Shown: positions 1 through 7,774, numbered from the stretch's first letter. The stretch: DNA of 34,415 bases from Nannocystaceae bacterium (GCA_019694555.1 JAIBBS010000082.1:1-34415); one strand, 5' to 3'. The notes: generated by a model from the letters alone, not told the origin. Made by a program: numbers and translations.

Positions 1-2
1 CC

Positions 3-839
3 GAGCGCCCGGCCGAGCCCGGCCCCGGCCCGGTCGCGTCCGACGCGGACGTCACGACGGCGCCGACGCCCGTCGATCCCGCCCCGACCCCTGCCGAGCC
101 GACCGCGCCGGTGCTCACCCCCGACGCGCTCGAGGCCGATCCCTCGCCGACGCCGGCCCCCACCGCGACCGCCAAGGCTGCCGCGACACCGAGCCCGACC
201 GCCGCGCCCCTGCCCGATCCCGACGCGACCGAGCTGCTCACGCCCAACGAGGCGATCGCGAAGCACTACGGGCCCAAGTTCCGGCCCACGCACAATCCCT
301 CGCGCTTCAACCTCGTCGCGCGGCTGCTGTTCGCGAACGCCGGCGGTGAGAGCTCGCCCGGCGGTCGCTTCGGCGGCGCCGCCGTCGATCTGGGCCAGAG
401 CTGGAATCGCTTCGGCTACGCGGCGACGGTCACCGCGTGGGGCGGGCGCTACCAGCCGTCGCAGGGCAGCACCACGGAGATCAACGGCCTGCTCGGCATC
501 GGCCCCACCGTCGGGTTGGGACGGCTGGCGCTGCTGGGCCGCGGCTTCCTCGATCTGCGCGTGGGCTACGACTTCTACTACGGCGTGCTCAACCGTCCCG
601 GCGGCGACGTGGTCGTGCGGCCCAGCGCGTCGGATCTGGCGCTGTCGTCGGCCAAGAGCGTCGCGCCCCACGGCCCGCGCGTGCGGCTCGACCTCGGCCT
701 CACCTCGCTCGACACCACGCGTCGCTTCTGGCACGGCATCGGTCTGTCGATGGGCTATCAGGCGTTGGTCGCGAGCTTCGGCACCGACATGCCGCGCGTG
801 CACATGCTGACGCTGGGCCTGTCGTACTGGCTGGGCTGA
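3..839 (+). CDS. Envelope-type protein, 5'-truncated, Pro-rich linker plus beta-rich domain
   Basis: The reading frame is open from base 3 and stops at 839, so the gene begins upstream of the window; 278 residues are visible. A GTG at 111 is in frame, but the coding pattern continues above it, so I do not take it as the start. About the first 80 visible residues are a low-complexity Pro/Ala/Thr/Asp linker, as in proteins that span the periplasm or peptidoglycan. The remaining 190 or so residues alternate Gly, aromatic and hydrophobic positions (for example GRGFLDLRVGYDFYYG) and end in an aromatic-containing strand (LSYWLG), which would suit an outer-membrane beta-barrel or a beta-sandwich. 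I do not recognise a named family. It converges with the HEAT-repeat gene 33 bp away. That it is a gene is secure; its location in the cell is inferred. Confidence 0.7.
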   Translation, partial: ERPAEPGPGPVASDADVTTAPTPVDPAPTPAEPTAPVLTPDALEADPSPTPAPTATAKAAATPSPTAAPLPDPDATELLTPNEAIAKHYGPKFRPTHNPSRFNLVARLLFANAGGESSPGGRFGGAAVDLGQSWNRFGYAATVTAWGGRYQPSQGSTTEINGLLGIGPTVGLGRLALLGRGFLDLRVGYDFYYGVLNRPGGDVVVRPSASDLALSSAKSVAPHGPRVRLDLGLTSLDTTRRFWHGIGLSMGYQALVASFGTDMPRVHMLTLGLSYWLG

Positions 840-848
840 TCGCACCGT

Positions 849-862
849 GGGCGCGCGCGCCC
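849..862. terminator. GC palindrome between convergent genes
   Basis: A perfect 14-base palindrome (GGGCGCGCGCGCCC) occupies most of the 33-bp gap between two convergent stop codons. It has no T-tract on either side, so any terminator function is inferred from position. Confidence 0.3.
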
Positions 863-872
863 TGCCCTCGCC

Positions 873-2705
873 TCAACGCAGGCGTCGCTCGAGTCGCCGC
901 GCGGTGTCCTCGAGCGCGGCGCGGTAAAACGGCGGCACCAGCTCGATCTGGTGCCGCAGATACGGCAGCAGCTCGGCGTTGGTCAGCTCGCCCAGCAGGT
1001 GCGCCGCGGCCTCGGCGAACTGGCGGTCGCCCTCGCGCAGGCGGTCGCACAGGAACTCGAGCGCCTCGACGGTGTTGATCTTGCCGATGGCCTTGAGCGC
1101 CGACTTGCGCGCCTGCTCGGCGTCGGGGAGGTCGCGCGCGCCGAAGATCCGCCGCAGCGGCTCGAACGCGTGCGGGAACACCAGCTGCGCGGTGGCGTTG
1201 GCCGCGGCCTCGCGCACCTCGGCGTCGTCGTCCCGCAGCGCGCGTCCGATGAGCGTGAAGCTCCGCTTGAACCGCAGCTTGCCCATCGCCTCCGCGACCG
1301 CGCGGCGGATGGTCGGATCGGGCGACTCGAACAACGCCTCGAGCGCCGCGATCACGGGATAGGCACGGATCGACTCGAGCCGGCGCACCACGTCGACCGG
1401 CGCGATCGCGGCGCCGCGGCGCTCGAGCTCGAGCACGAGCAGCAGCGCATGGCGGCGCACGAAGTCGGGAAAGCGTCGATCGGCCATGACGCCGGCGGCG
1501 ATGAGCGCAGGATCGCCGGCGAGCTCCCACTCCGCGAGATCGACGTACCAGACCTCTTCGTACTCGGGCAGCTGCTTGAGGAACTCCGGCACCGGCACCG
1601 GCCGCGGACCGTCCTGCAGATCGCTGCCGAGCCGATCGCACAGCCTGCGGTAGCGCTCGCGTGCACGCGCGGGCAGCTCGAGCGCGAGCAGGCGGCGGTA
1701 GACCTCGAGCACCTGCTTGAACGCGCGCACCGACGCGAAGCCCTCGGCGGCCGCGAGGTACGCGTTCTCGACGATCTGCATGGGGTGGCCCGCGGACTGG
1801 GCCTCGACCGCGGCCTTGAGCCAGGCCTCGGCGGCGCGCAGGCGGAGATCGTCGGCGTAGGGCATGCCCGCGCGGGTGCAGTAGTCGGCGGCCTCGCGCA
1901 AGATGCCGGCGGCGGCGTGCCACTCGCCCGCGCGCCGGGCGATGGTGACGAAGGCCTCGTGCAGGCGCAGCGCGTCGAGCTTGAGCCCGTCGTCGCGCAG
2001 GATCCGGACGCTGTTGAGGTAGCCCTCGGCGACGTTCTCGAACGCGCCGGTCTCGCTGCCGATGCGCGCGATGAGCTGGTAGCAGTCGAACGCGCGCTCG
2101 CGCAGGCCCTCGGTCTCGAACGCGTCGGCGACCTCTTCGACCGCGGTGGTCGCGTTGGCCAGGGCCACGCGCGCGCGCTCGTGGCTCAGCCGCAGCAGGC
2201 ACAGGCCGTAGTTGATCTTGGCCAGCGCGGTCTCGTAGGGCCGCTCGCGCAGATCGTCGCGCGCGATCACGTCCTGCCACAGGCTCGCGGCCGAGGCGTC
2301 GTCGGACGAGCGCTCGAGCTCGACCGCGCGGTGCACCGGCATGATGCCGGCGCCGAACCAGTCCGCCGCGGCGCGGTTGTGGCCGGCGCGCGCGAGGTAG
2401 ACGCCCATGAGTCGGATGCCGCGCAGCGCATCGAGGTCACCGGCCTGCACCCGCGCGGCCTCGCGGGCGAGCGCGTCGGCGGCGGGCTCCTCGGTCGCGC
2501 GCAGGTAGGCGGCGCAGGCCATGGCCTCGCGCGCGTGCCCGAGCACGCGCAGGCACTCGGCCATGGCGCGCAGCCACTCCTCGTACTCGAAGTCGATGCG
2601 ATCGACGACCTCGACCAGGTGGCGCAGGTGCACCAGCGCGTCCGCGTAGCGACCCGCGCGCATGTTGGCCTCCGCGCGGACCCACAGCACCGCGGTATCG
2701 ATCAC
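873..2705 (-). CDS. Helical-repeat (TPR-like) and HEAT-repeat protein partnered with vWA gene
   Basis: This encodes 610 residues. The start is GTG at 2705, which overlaps the stop of the upstream vWA gene as GTGA; the open frame continues upstream but becomes compositionally a shadow of the vWA gene. The N-terminal two thirds are alpha-helical with TPR-like helix pairs, beginning AEANMRAGRYADALVHLRHL. The C-terminal part, about residues 435-605, has HEAT/PBS-lyase-like repeats: DDDAEVREAAANATAQLV and the flanking IRRAVAEAMGKL and ARKSALKAIGKI units show the usual spacing. Such solenoids are protein-binding scaffolds. No signal peptide or membrane segment is visible, so it is probably cytoplasmic. 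The four-base overlap suggests translational coupling and a shared complex with the vWA protein. Its specific function is unknown to me. Confidence 0.85.
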   Translation of the reverse strand: MIDTAVLWVRAEANMRAGRYADALVHLRHLVEVVDRIDFEYEEWLRAMAECLRVLGHAREAMACAAYLRATEEPAADALAREAARVQAGDLDALRGIRLMGVYLARAGHNRAAADWFGAGIMPVHRAVELERSSDDASAASLWQDVIARDDLRERPYETALAKINYGLCLLRLSHERARVALANATTAVEEVADAFETEGLRERAFDCYQLIARIGSETGAFENVAEGYLNSVRILRDDGLKLDALRLHEAFVTIARRAGEWHAAAGILREAADYCTRAGMPYADDLRLRAAEAWLKAAVEAQSAGHPMQIVENAYLAAAEGFASVRAFKQVLEVYRRLLALELPARARERYRRLCDRLGSDLQDGPRPVPVPEFLKQLPEYEEVWYVDLAEWELAGDPALIAAGVMADRRFPDFVRRHALLLVLELERRGAAIAPVDVVRRLESIRAYPVIAALEALFESPDPTIRRAVAEAMGKLRFKRSFTLIGRALRDDDAEVREAAANATAQLVFPHAFEPLRRIFGARDLPDAEQARKSALKAIGKINTVEALEFLCDRLREGDRQFAEAAAHLLGELTNAELLPYLRHQIELVPPFYRAALEDTARRLERRLR

Positions 2706-4204
2706 GGCCGCCCCCGGCGCTGGGCCCCCGACGGCGGCCGCACGACACGGCGCGGGCCCTGGCTCCGCGCGCCGCGGCGCACGTCGAGATCGGACTGCAC
2801 GTCGTCGATGATCTGCCGCGCCTTGTGGGCGCGACGACCGTGGCTGATCGCGTCGGCGTCGATGACGTGGACGCGATGCAGGCTCTCGAGGTACGGCAGC
2901 TCGAGCGGCCCCGAGGGCAGGATGAACACGCCGTAGATCGGCGCGCGCCCCGACAGCAGCGAGACCTCGTCGGGCGGCAGCTGACACTCGCCGTGGGTCA
3001 GCAGGTACACCAGCGTGTGGGCGGCGGCGCGGCGCGGACCGGTGAGCTCGCCGTTGAGCTGGCGGATCACGCGGGCGTAGTTGCGGCCGCGCTCGGCACG
3101 AAACTGCAGCGCGTAGGGCACCTCGGCGCTGCCGGTGGGCTGGACCTTCACGCCCTCGTACAGCCGCGAGTCGAAGAAGCGCAGCGTGACCTCTTCGCCC
3201 AGCAGCGCCAGCCGCTTGCACAGCGCCAGCGCCAGCCCGCGCGCGAAGACCTCTCGCACGCCCCGCATCGACGCGCTGCCGTCGACCAGCACCTGGTGGG
3301 TGCGGCGCTCGCTCTCGAGCTGCTTCTCGTGCGTGAAGAAGAACAGCTCGCTGTCGACCAGCTTCTGCTCGAACACGTCGTTGTCGTAGGCCAGCTGCGT
3401 GAGCACCAGGTCGTCGAGGTTGCCGCGGCGCTCGATCGACGCGTAGCCGTCGATCGAGAAGCTCTGCTGCCCGGCCTCGCGGCGGACCTCGAGGATCGAC
3501 GGCAGCAGCTCCATCGAGAAGTCGACCACGTCGGCCAGCGACGGGCTCATGATGACGTTGTAGAGATCGGCCAGATCGACGCCCGGCAGCGCATCACCGC
3601 CGCGGAACAGGCCCAGCAGCCGCAGCGCGTCGAGATCGATCTGCTCGATCTCCAGCAGCGGCAACAGCCGGTTGCTGGTCAGCGTCGACAGCCACGCCAG
3701 CGCGACCGACTGGTCGTAGCGGTTGTACGCCGCGTGCGGCTCGACGCGGGTGTAGTGCACCACGTCGACCGGCAGCGGCACCGGCCGCAACACCCGCACG
3801 TCGTCGGGCAGCTGCGGCACCAAGCTGGCGAGCACCCGCGCGAGCACGACGCCGACCATGGGATCGCGGTGCTTCCAGCCGGCCTGCGTGCGCACGAGCT
3901 CGGACTCCGCCAGCTCGACCAGCAGCCGCCGCCAGCCATCGCCGATCTCGGCGTCGGCCTGACCACCCACGCCGCGCAGCTGCGCCGCCGGCCGGCCCAG
4001 CCCCGCGACCAGGCAGCCCAGATCGTGCACCACCACCAGCGGCACGCTCAGGCCCAGCCGCGCCAGCGAGTTGTGCCACGCGACCGCCCGCATCAGCGCC
4101 AGCGCCCCGGTGCCGTCGAGCTGCGACAGCGCCATGGTCCCGACCTGGCGCTCGAACTCGGGCCCGACGGTGGCTTCGGCGTGTGGACTGGCGCGACCCG
4201 ACAT
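2702..4204 (-). CDS. vWA-domain protein, likely partner of a MoxR ATPase
   Basis: This encodes 500 residues. About residues 300-450 form a von Willebrand A domain: strand QVLVDGSASMRG carries the metal-binding MIDAS motif DxSxS (D308, S310, S312), followed by FFDSRLY and a strand-Thr-His-Gly-Glu segment (LVYLLTHGE). The first 300 residues are helical and not recognised. vWA proteins of this soluble type are known to pair with MoxR/RavA AAA+ ATPases, and a MoxR gene lies on the same strand at 9984-11189. I chose ATG 4204 because the frame above it (open to 4390) runs into the promoter and the divergent gene. There is no clear Shine-Dalgarno. An extended -10 at 4234-4242 would give a leader of about 22 nt. 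The last 30 residues are basic and Arg/Pro-rich. The domain call is firm; the partner is inferred. Confidence 0.87.
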   Translation of the reverse strand: MSGRASPHAEATVGPEFERQVGTMALSQLDGTGALALMRAVAWHNSLARLGLSVPLVVVHDLGCLVAGLGRPAAQLRGVGGQADAEIGDGWRRLLVELAESELVRTQAGWKHRDPMVGVVLARVLASLVPQLPDDVRVLRPVPLPVDVVHYTRVEPHAAYNRYDQSVALAWLSTLTSNRLLPLLEIEQIDLDALRLLGLFRGGDALPGVDLADLYNVIMSPSLADVVDFSMELLPSILEVRREAGQQSFSIDGYASIERRGNLDDLVLTQLAYDNDVFEQKLVDSELFFFTHEKQLESERRTHQVLVDGSASMRGVREVFARGLALALCKRLALLGEEVTLRFFDSRLYEGVKVQPTGSAEVPYALQFRAERGRNYARVIRQLNGELTGPRRAAAHTLVYLLTHGECQLPPDEVSLLSGRAPIYGVFILPSGPLELPYLESLHRVHVIDADAISHGRRAHKARQIIDDVQSDLDVRRGARSQGPRRVVRPPSGAQRRGRP

Positions 4205-4233
4205 GGGCGAAACCGGCGGCGACGTGCGCCGGG

Positions 4234-4242
4234 ACGATAGCA
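4234..4242 (-). promoter_or_regulatory. Extended -10 promoter for vWA/HEAT operon
   Basis: On the minus strand this reads TGCTATCGT, matching TGn-TAnnnT. It ends 29 nt before ATG 4204. No -35 element is recognisable. The same motif precedes several other genes here. Confidence 0.55.
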
Positions 4243-4301
4243 GCTTTCGACGCGGCCACTGGCGCTCCCGGATGGGCGCAGGCCCGCGGCCGGCCGCGGC
4301 G

Positions 4302-4310
4302 TGCGATGAT
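4302..4310 (+). promoter_or_regulatory. Weak extended -10 candidate for PEGA-like gene
   Basis: Reads TGCGATGAT, one base off TGn-TAnnnT at the first T of the -10 hexamer, 24 nt upstream of ATG 4335. Position suits a promoter divergent from the vWA operon. Confidence 0.3.
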
Positions 4311-4324
4311 GTCGGCCTTGGCTT

Positions 4325-4330
4325 GGAGGT
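4325..4330 (+). promoter_or_regulatory. Ribosome binding site (GGAGGT) fixing start at 4335
   Basis: GGAGGT lies 4 nt before ATG 4335. It is one of the few strong Shine-Dalgarno sequences in the window and settles this start over in-frame codons further upstream. Confidence 0.7.
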
Positions 4331-4334
4331 CCTC

Positions 4335-4841
4335 ATGCTGGGTCTGGGATCCCTGGTGCTCGCGGCGCTGTCGCAGCCGTGCACGATCACGGTCAGCGGC
4401 CTGCCGGTGCCGGCGCGCGCGCACCACCACCTCGAGCTCGACGGTGGCCACGTGCGCCTCGATGGCGGCGCGCTCGAGCTGAGGCTCGAGGTCGAGGAGG
4501 TCGTCGTGCGCCTGGTCGGCCCGCGCTACACCGGCGGCCTGCGCGTGCGCCTGGCCGACTGCGTCGACGGTCGCGTGCTGACGCTGCAGGCACGCGCGCG
4601 GCCGGCGACGCTGCGCTGGCGCAACCCGCCCGCCGATCTGGTCGTGCGCTGCGTCGAGGATTGTGTGCAAGGGCTGCTCGACGCGTGGACCCTCGCGGAC
4701 GCGCTGCCGCCGATCGCGGTGGGGCATGGTCGTGCGGTCACGCTCGAGCTGCGCGCGCCCGGGTACGCGCCGCAGCGCGAGCGCATCACGCTGCAGCCCG
4801 GCGACAACGAGCTGCCGATCGCGCTGCGGCGGCGCCCGTGA
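4335..4841 (+). CDS. Small exported protein with PEGA-like C-terminus
   Basis: This encodes 168 residues, starting at an ATG with a strong Shine-Dalgarno. The N-terminus is a short hydrophobic stretch (MLGLGSLVLAALSQPC) that could be a weak signal peptide; it lacks a charged n-region and a clean lipobox. Four further cysteines follow the N-terminal one or two (around LADC and RCVEDC). The C-terminal 25 residues (APGYAPQRERITLQPGDNEL) match the typical end of PEGA domains, which are beta-sandwich surface or periplasmic modules: a Gly-Tyr turn, a Leu-x-Pro-Gly-(D/E) turn and a final strand. It overlaps the downstream cyclotransferase-like gene by four bases (GTGA). Function is unknown. PEGA similarity is a short-motif judgement and should be treated as moderate. 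Confidence 0.72.
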   Translation: MLGLGSLVLAALSQPCTITVSGLPVPARAHHHLELDGGHVRLDGGALELRLEVEEVVVRLVGPRYTGGLRVRLADCVDGRVLTLQARARPATLRWRNPPADLVVRCVEDCVQGLLDAWTLADALPPIAVGHGRAVTLELRAPGYAPQRERITLQPGDNELPIALRRRP

Positions 4842-5176
4842 GCGACGACGACGACGACGCGTTGCTGTTCGTCTACGGCACGCTGCGGCGCGCCGCGGGC
4901 GATCCGGCGCACGCGCTGCTGGCCGCGGTCGGCAGCTTCGTCGGCGACGCGACGGTGCGCGGCCGCGTGATCGCGCACGGTGGCTACCCGGCGCTGGTCG
5001 ACGGCGACGAGGTCGTGGCGGGCGAGCTGTGGTGCGTCCGCGACGGCTGGGACGCGCTCGACGCCTACGAGACGCTGCACGACGCCGTGCCGCAATACAC
5101 CCGCGAGCGCTGCGCGGTGCTGCAGGGCGATCGTCGGCGCACCGCGTGGGTGTACCGCGCTCGCCTGCGACCGTGA
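4838..5176 (+). CDS. Gamma-glutamylcyclotransferase-like (AIG2/GGCT fold) protein
   Basis: This encodes 112 residues from GTG 4838, overlapping the previous stop as GTGA. The hallmark VYGTLR motif near residue 12 (the YGxL substrate-binding loop of the GGCT fold) and a central LDAYE segment with the position of the catalytic Glu fit the AIG2/GGCT family. So do the GELWCV strand and the closing VYRAR strand. Known members cyclise gamma-glutamyl peptides or gamma-glutamylamines to release 5-oxoproline. The length is normal for a stand-alone domain. After the GTG start come six consecutive codons for Asp or Asp-like residues (SDDDDD), an unusual acidic leader. No partner genes point to a particular substrate, so the exact reaction is open. 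Confidence 0.85.
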   Translation: MSDDDDDALLFVYGTLRRAAGDPAHALLAAVGSFVGDATVRGRVIAHGGYPALVDGDEVVAGELWCVRDGWDALDAYETLHDAVPQYTRERCAVLQGDRRRTAWVYRARLRP

Positions 5177-5195
5177 GGCCGCCGATCGGCCTGCG

Positions 5196-5204
5196 TGCTA
5201 TCCT
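5196..5204 (+). promoter_or_regulatory. Extended -10 promoter for TA-like pair
   Basis: Reads TGCTATCCT (TGn-TAnnnT) and ends 7 nt before GTG 5212. That spacing places the transcription start at or next to the start codon, so the mRNA would be leaderless. Confidence 0.55.
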
Positions 5205-5211
5205 GCCCACG

Positions 5212-5439
5212 GTGGGACGCGAGCAACGGGCCGCCGAGCGCCGACGTGTGTGGGCCGGTGGCGTCGTGTCCGCGGCCGCGGCCGCGCACCATGACGCGGA
5301 ATTCTGGCGGACCGCGAGTCCCGAGGCGCGCGTGTGCGCGGTCTGGGAACTGGCCGAGCAGTGGTGGCAGGAACATGGCGATGGGACTCCCCTCCGACTT
5401 GATCGATCTGTTGGCGGAGTTCGCCCAGCACGGCGTTGA
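5212..5439 (+). CDS. Small partner (antitoxin-like) of nucleotidyltransferase
   Basis: This encodes 75 residues from GTG 5212, placed 7 nt after an extended -10 element. The C-terminal half has the pattern of small proteins commonly encoded next to MNT/AbiEii-type nucleotidyltransferases: a Trp-Arg-x-(A/S)-(S/T)-P-E-x-R stretch (EFWRTASPEARVCAVWEL) and then a short Leu-x-Arg-Ser-Val segment near the end (LRLDRSVGGVR). It overlaps the next gene by 59 bases in another frame. The N-terminus is Arg/Ala rich and unremarkable. I infer that it forms a pair with the nucleotidyltransferase; which of the two would be the toxin cannot be read from sequence. Short ORFs in this GC content are risky, but the motif match supports it. 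Confidence 0.62.
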   Translation: MGREQRAAERRRVWAGGVVSAAAAAHHDAEFWRTASPEARVCAVWELAEQWWQEHGDGTPLRLDRSVGGVRPARR

Positions 5440-5833
5440 CGCGTTGCTCGTCGGCGGACACGCCGTCGCGCTGCACGGGGTGCCGCGCTTCACGAAGGAC
5501 GCGGATCTGTGGCTGCGCGATACGCCCGAGAACCTCGCGCGCGCACGCTCGGCGCTGGTTGCATTCGGTGCACCCGCGGCGACCATCGACGCGCTGGTCC
5601 CGGCGGCCGGGCTCGACGTGGTCTGGATGGGCGCGCCGCCCTCGCGCATCGATCTCCTCAAGGCGGTGCCCGGCGGTGACTTCGACCGCGCCTGGGCCAC
5701 GCGCGTCCGCGTTCGGCTCGGGGAGGTCGCGGTCGACGTCGTTTCGCGTGACGAGTTGATCCGGCTCAAGCGCGCCTCGGGGCGCCCCCAGGACCTGCTC
5801 GACGCAGCGTCGCTCGAGCAGACGGCGCAATGA
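5381..5833 (+). CDS. MNT/AbiEii-like nucleotidyltransferase
   Basis: This encodes 150 residues. It has the polymerase-beta-type nucleotidyltransferase core: the helix-turn LLVGGHAVALHG (GGxxxxxHG) followed by the metal-binding pair TKDADLWL (DxD equivalent), and a third acidic strand around SRIDLLKAV. Similar proteins are AbiEii-type toxins or MNT-type enzymes that transfer nucleotides to RNA or protein. I chose ATG 5381 because AGGA ends 8 nt upstream; ATG 5375 is in frame but too close to that site. The C-terminus (SRDELIRLKRASGRPQDLLD) is typical of this family, where the Lys and Arg-Pro-x-Asp contribute to the fold. It overlaps the small partner gene upstream, which suggests coupled expression. 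Confidence 0.85.
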   Translation: MGLPSDLIDLLAEFAQHGVDALLVGGHAVALHGVPRFTKDADLWLRDTPENLARARSALVAFGAPAATIDALVPAAGLDVVWMGAPPSRIDLLKAVPGGDFDRAWATRVRVRLGEVAVDVVSRDELIRLKRASGRPQDLLDAASLEQTAQ

Positions 5834-5838
5834 CCCAG

Positions 5839-5900
5839 CGCACGGTCCACGGCGACGTCGGTGAACCCGGCGCACCGTCCACGCCGACGTCGGCGAACCC
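5839..5900. repeat. Two-copy tandem repeat upstream of methyltransferase
   Basis: Two 30-bp copies (5839-5868 and 5871-5900, period 32) differ at 3 positions. Each contains a GACGTC core; in copy two it extends to the perfect 12-base palindrome GCCGACGTCGGC at 5883-5894. The pair sits between the nucleotidyltransferase stop and the promoter at 5913, so it could be an operator. Confidence 0.7.
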
Positions 5901-5912
5901 AGGCCCCGCGCG

Positions 5913-5921
5913 TGCTACGGT
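5913..5921 (+). promoter_or_regulatory. Extended -10 promoter for methyltransferase
   Basis: Reads TGCTACGGT, ending 11 nt before ATG 5933. The predicted leader is only a few bases. The tandem repeats end 12 bp upstream. Confidence 0.5.
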
Positions 5922-5932
5922 CGGCGCCGCGA

Positions 5933-7399
5933 ATGACGGCGCGCTTCGATCCCGACTCGCTCGACGCCATGGCCGACGCCGACGTCGCGGCGCTGCGCGA
6001 CGCGCTGCAGCGGGCCGGCTACGACGGCGAGTGCCTCGGCTCGACCGACGCGATCGCGTACGGCATGCCCGAGATCCAGCGGCGGCCGCTGGTGCTGCAC
6101 GCGCTGACGCAGCGCGGTGACGCGGGCGCGACGCTGACGCTGCTGTTCGCCCACGGCGCCGCCGTGCCGACCGCGGCCGCCGAGCAGGCCCTGGGCGCGA
6201 CGCTGCTGGCGACGCTGCGCGCACACGGCCTCGTCCGCGGCGACGCCAGCGTGCGCGCACAGCTGCGCCTGGTGCCCTTTGCGGGGCTGTGGTTCGCCTC
6301 GACGCCGCTGGACGCCCGCGTCGATCCGGTGATGGGCCCGACCGCGACCACCGACGAGCTGGCGTGGGCGCTGCGGCTGCAGGGCGTCGAGCGGCTGCTC
6401 GACGTCGGCACCGGTGCCGGCGCGTTCGCCCTGTTCGCGCGCAGCCGCGGCGTCGCGCACGTCACCGGCGTCGACATCGATCCGCGCGCGATCGCGTTCG
6501 CGCGCTTCAACGGCCGACTCAACGGGCTCGAGATCGAGTGGCTGCAGGGTGACCTCACCGCGCCGGTGGCCGGGCGCCGCTTCGACGCGGTGGTCAGTCA
6601 GCCGGCCTACGTGGCGCGGCCGCCCGACGCCGCGGCGGTCACGTTCCTGCACGCCGGCGAGCGCGGCGACGAGCTGGCGCTGCGCCTGGTCGCGGCGTTG
6701 CCGTCGGTGCTGGACGCCGGCGGCCAGGCGTGGCTGCTGTTCGACTCGCCCGCAGCGAGCCTGGCCGCACTCGCGCGCGCCGTCGCCGATGCGATCGAGC
6801 CCGCGCCGATGGCGTTGTGCCTGCTCTCGCGGCCGGGCAACGACGCCGGCACGCAGGCGATCGCCTACGCCTCGGTGCACGATCGCACGCTGGGCGACGA
6901 GTACGCCGCCGAGGTCGTGCGCTACCGCGAGCACTTCGCACGGCTGGGCGTGACGCACGTGCGGCACGTGCTGCTGTACGCGCAGCTGCGCGCGCACGCG
7001 GGCTCGCTGGTCGCCTTCGACGCCGGCGATCTCGCCGGCTTCGACGGCGAGACCCTGGTCGCGCTGCTGCGCGCCGCCGATGTCGCCGCGCTGTCCGACG
7101 CCGCGCTGTGCGAGCACACCGTGCGACCGCACCCGCGCGCGCGGTTGCTGCACGAGCAATCGCTGGGGCCCACCGGCGTCGACGCGCTGCACGTGCGCTT
7201 CGAGCAGGGCGCGGGCGTCGACCGCAGCCTCGACGACGCCGAGGCGACGATGCTGCTCGCGCTGCGCGACCACGAGCCGACGCAGGCTGCGATCGCGACG
7301 TGGGCGCAAGAGCGCGGCCTGACGCTCGACGCGGCCACGCGCGGCTTCCTGGCGTTCGTGCGCCAGGGTCTGCGCACGGGCCTGCTCACGCCCGCGTGA
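5933..7399 (+). CDS. Class I SAM-dependent methyltransferase
   Basis: This encodes 488 residues. SAM-binding motif I is LLDVGTGAG at about 155-163, followed by the acidic ribose-binding strand VTGVDIDP (D181, D183) and the motif IV strand FDAVVSQPAYV (SQPAY at 222-226). In related N- or ring-methylating enzymes motif IV reads (N/D/S)PP(Y/F); here it is QPA, so the catalytic loop is altered. The first 140 residues form an accessory domain (winged-helix-like by composition) and the last 170 residues form another extension. The overall plan resembles RNA or protein glutamine-type methyltransferases with extra domains, but I cannot name the substrate. ATG 5933 is supported by the promoter immediately upstream. 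It converges with the small paralog gene at 7421. Confidence 0.85.
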   Translation: MTARFDPDSLDAMADADVAALRDALQRAGYDGECLGSTDAIAYGMPEIQRRPLVLHALTQRGDAGATLTLLFAHGAAVPTAAAEQALGATLLATLRAHGLVRGDASVRAQLRLVPFAGLWFASTPLDARVDPVMGPTATTDELAWALRLQGVERLLDVGTGAGAFALFARSRGVAHVTGVDIDPRAIAFARFNGRLNGLEIEWLQGDLTAPVAGRRFDAVVSQPAYVARPPDAAAVTFLHAGERGDELALRLVAALPSVLDAGGQAWLLFDSPAASLAALARAVADAIEPAPMALCLLSRPGNDAGTQAIAYASVHDRTLGDEYAAEVVRYREHFARLGVTHVRHVLLYAQLRAHAGSLVAFDAGDLAGFDGETLVALLRAADVAALSDAALCEHTVRPHPRARLLHEQSLGPTGVDALHVRFEQGAGVDRSLDDAEATMLLALRDHEPTQAAIATWAQERGLTLDAATRGFLAFVRQGLRTGLLTPA

Positions 7400-7420
7400 G
7401 CCCGGCGGCCCGCGCCGCGA

Positions 7421-7774
7421 CTACTCGAGCCCGGCGAGCTCGCGGATCGCGGTGATGAGCTCGCCCGGATGCGCCTGCGCCTCGTCCCAGGCCACGGTGC
7501 GCTGCTGCTCGACGATGTCGCTGCCGGGCGCGAGCAGCTCCACCGTCAGGTGCTCGCCGTCCTCGGGCCGCACCACGATGCGGCGGGTGGTCGAGTCGTC
7601 GTCGCAGACGCGCTCGGGCTCGGTGAAGCGCACGCGGATCGGCAGCGCAGGCCCGCTCGACAGCAACGCGGCCTTCACGCTGCCGGCGAGGGTCCGCGCG
7701 GCGACGATCACGGCGTCCTTGAGCAGCGTGTAGGGTGTGACCCAGCCACGCAGGGTCGAGAGCTCGCTCGACAT
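7421..7774 (-). CDS. Small conserved protein, last gene of MoxR operon; paralog of upstream gene
   Basis: This encodes 117 residues with no family I recognise. It is a clear tandem paralog of the gene at 7918-8304: in a 48-residue ungapped block near the N-terminus (from SEL to RF) I count 33 identities. Key shared features are GWV.PY.LL, VAARTLA.S.KA, LLSSG.ALP, a central TTRRI.V.P strand and a C-terminal ELI.AIRELAGL helix. The protein looks alpha/beta and soluble, with no signal peptide. It follows its paralog by 143 bp, a gap in which I see no gene. Its position at the end of the operon suggests an accessory or adaptor subunit of the MoxR machine; that is inference. Confidence 0.75.
   Translation of the reverse strand: MSSELSTLRGWVTPYTLLKDAVIVAARTLAGSVKAALLSSGPALPIRVRFTEPERVCDDDSTTRRIVVRPEDGEHLTVELLAPGSDIVEQQRTVAWDEAQAHPGELITAIRELAGLE

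Noticed and set aside
951..4240. Long plus-strand frames opposite the HEAT and vWA genes
   Set aside because: They contain no recognisable motifs and have the composition of antisense frames; the minus strand holds clear domains.
5839..5900. CRISPR-like repeat
   Set aside because: Only two copies, separated by 2 bp rather than a spacer, and no cas genes in the window.
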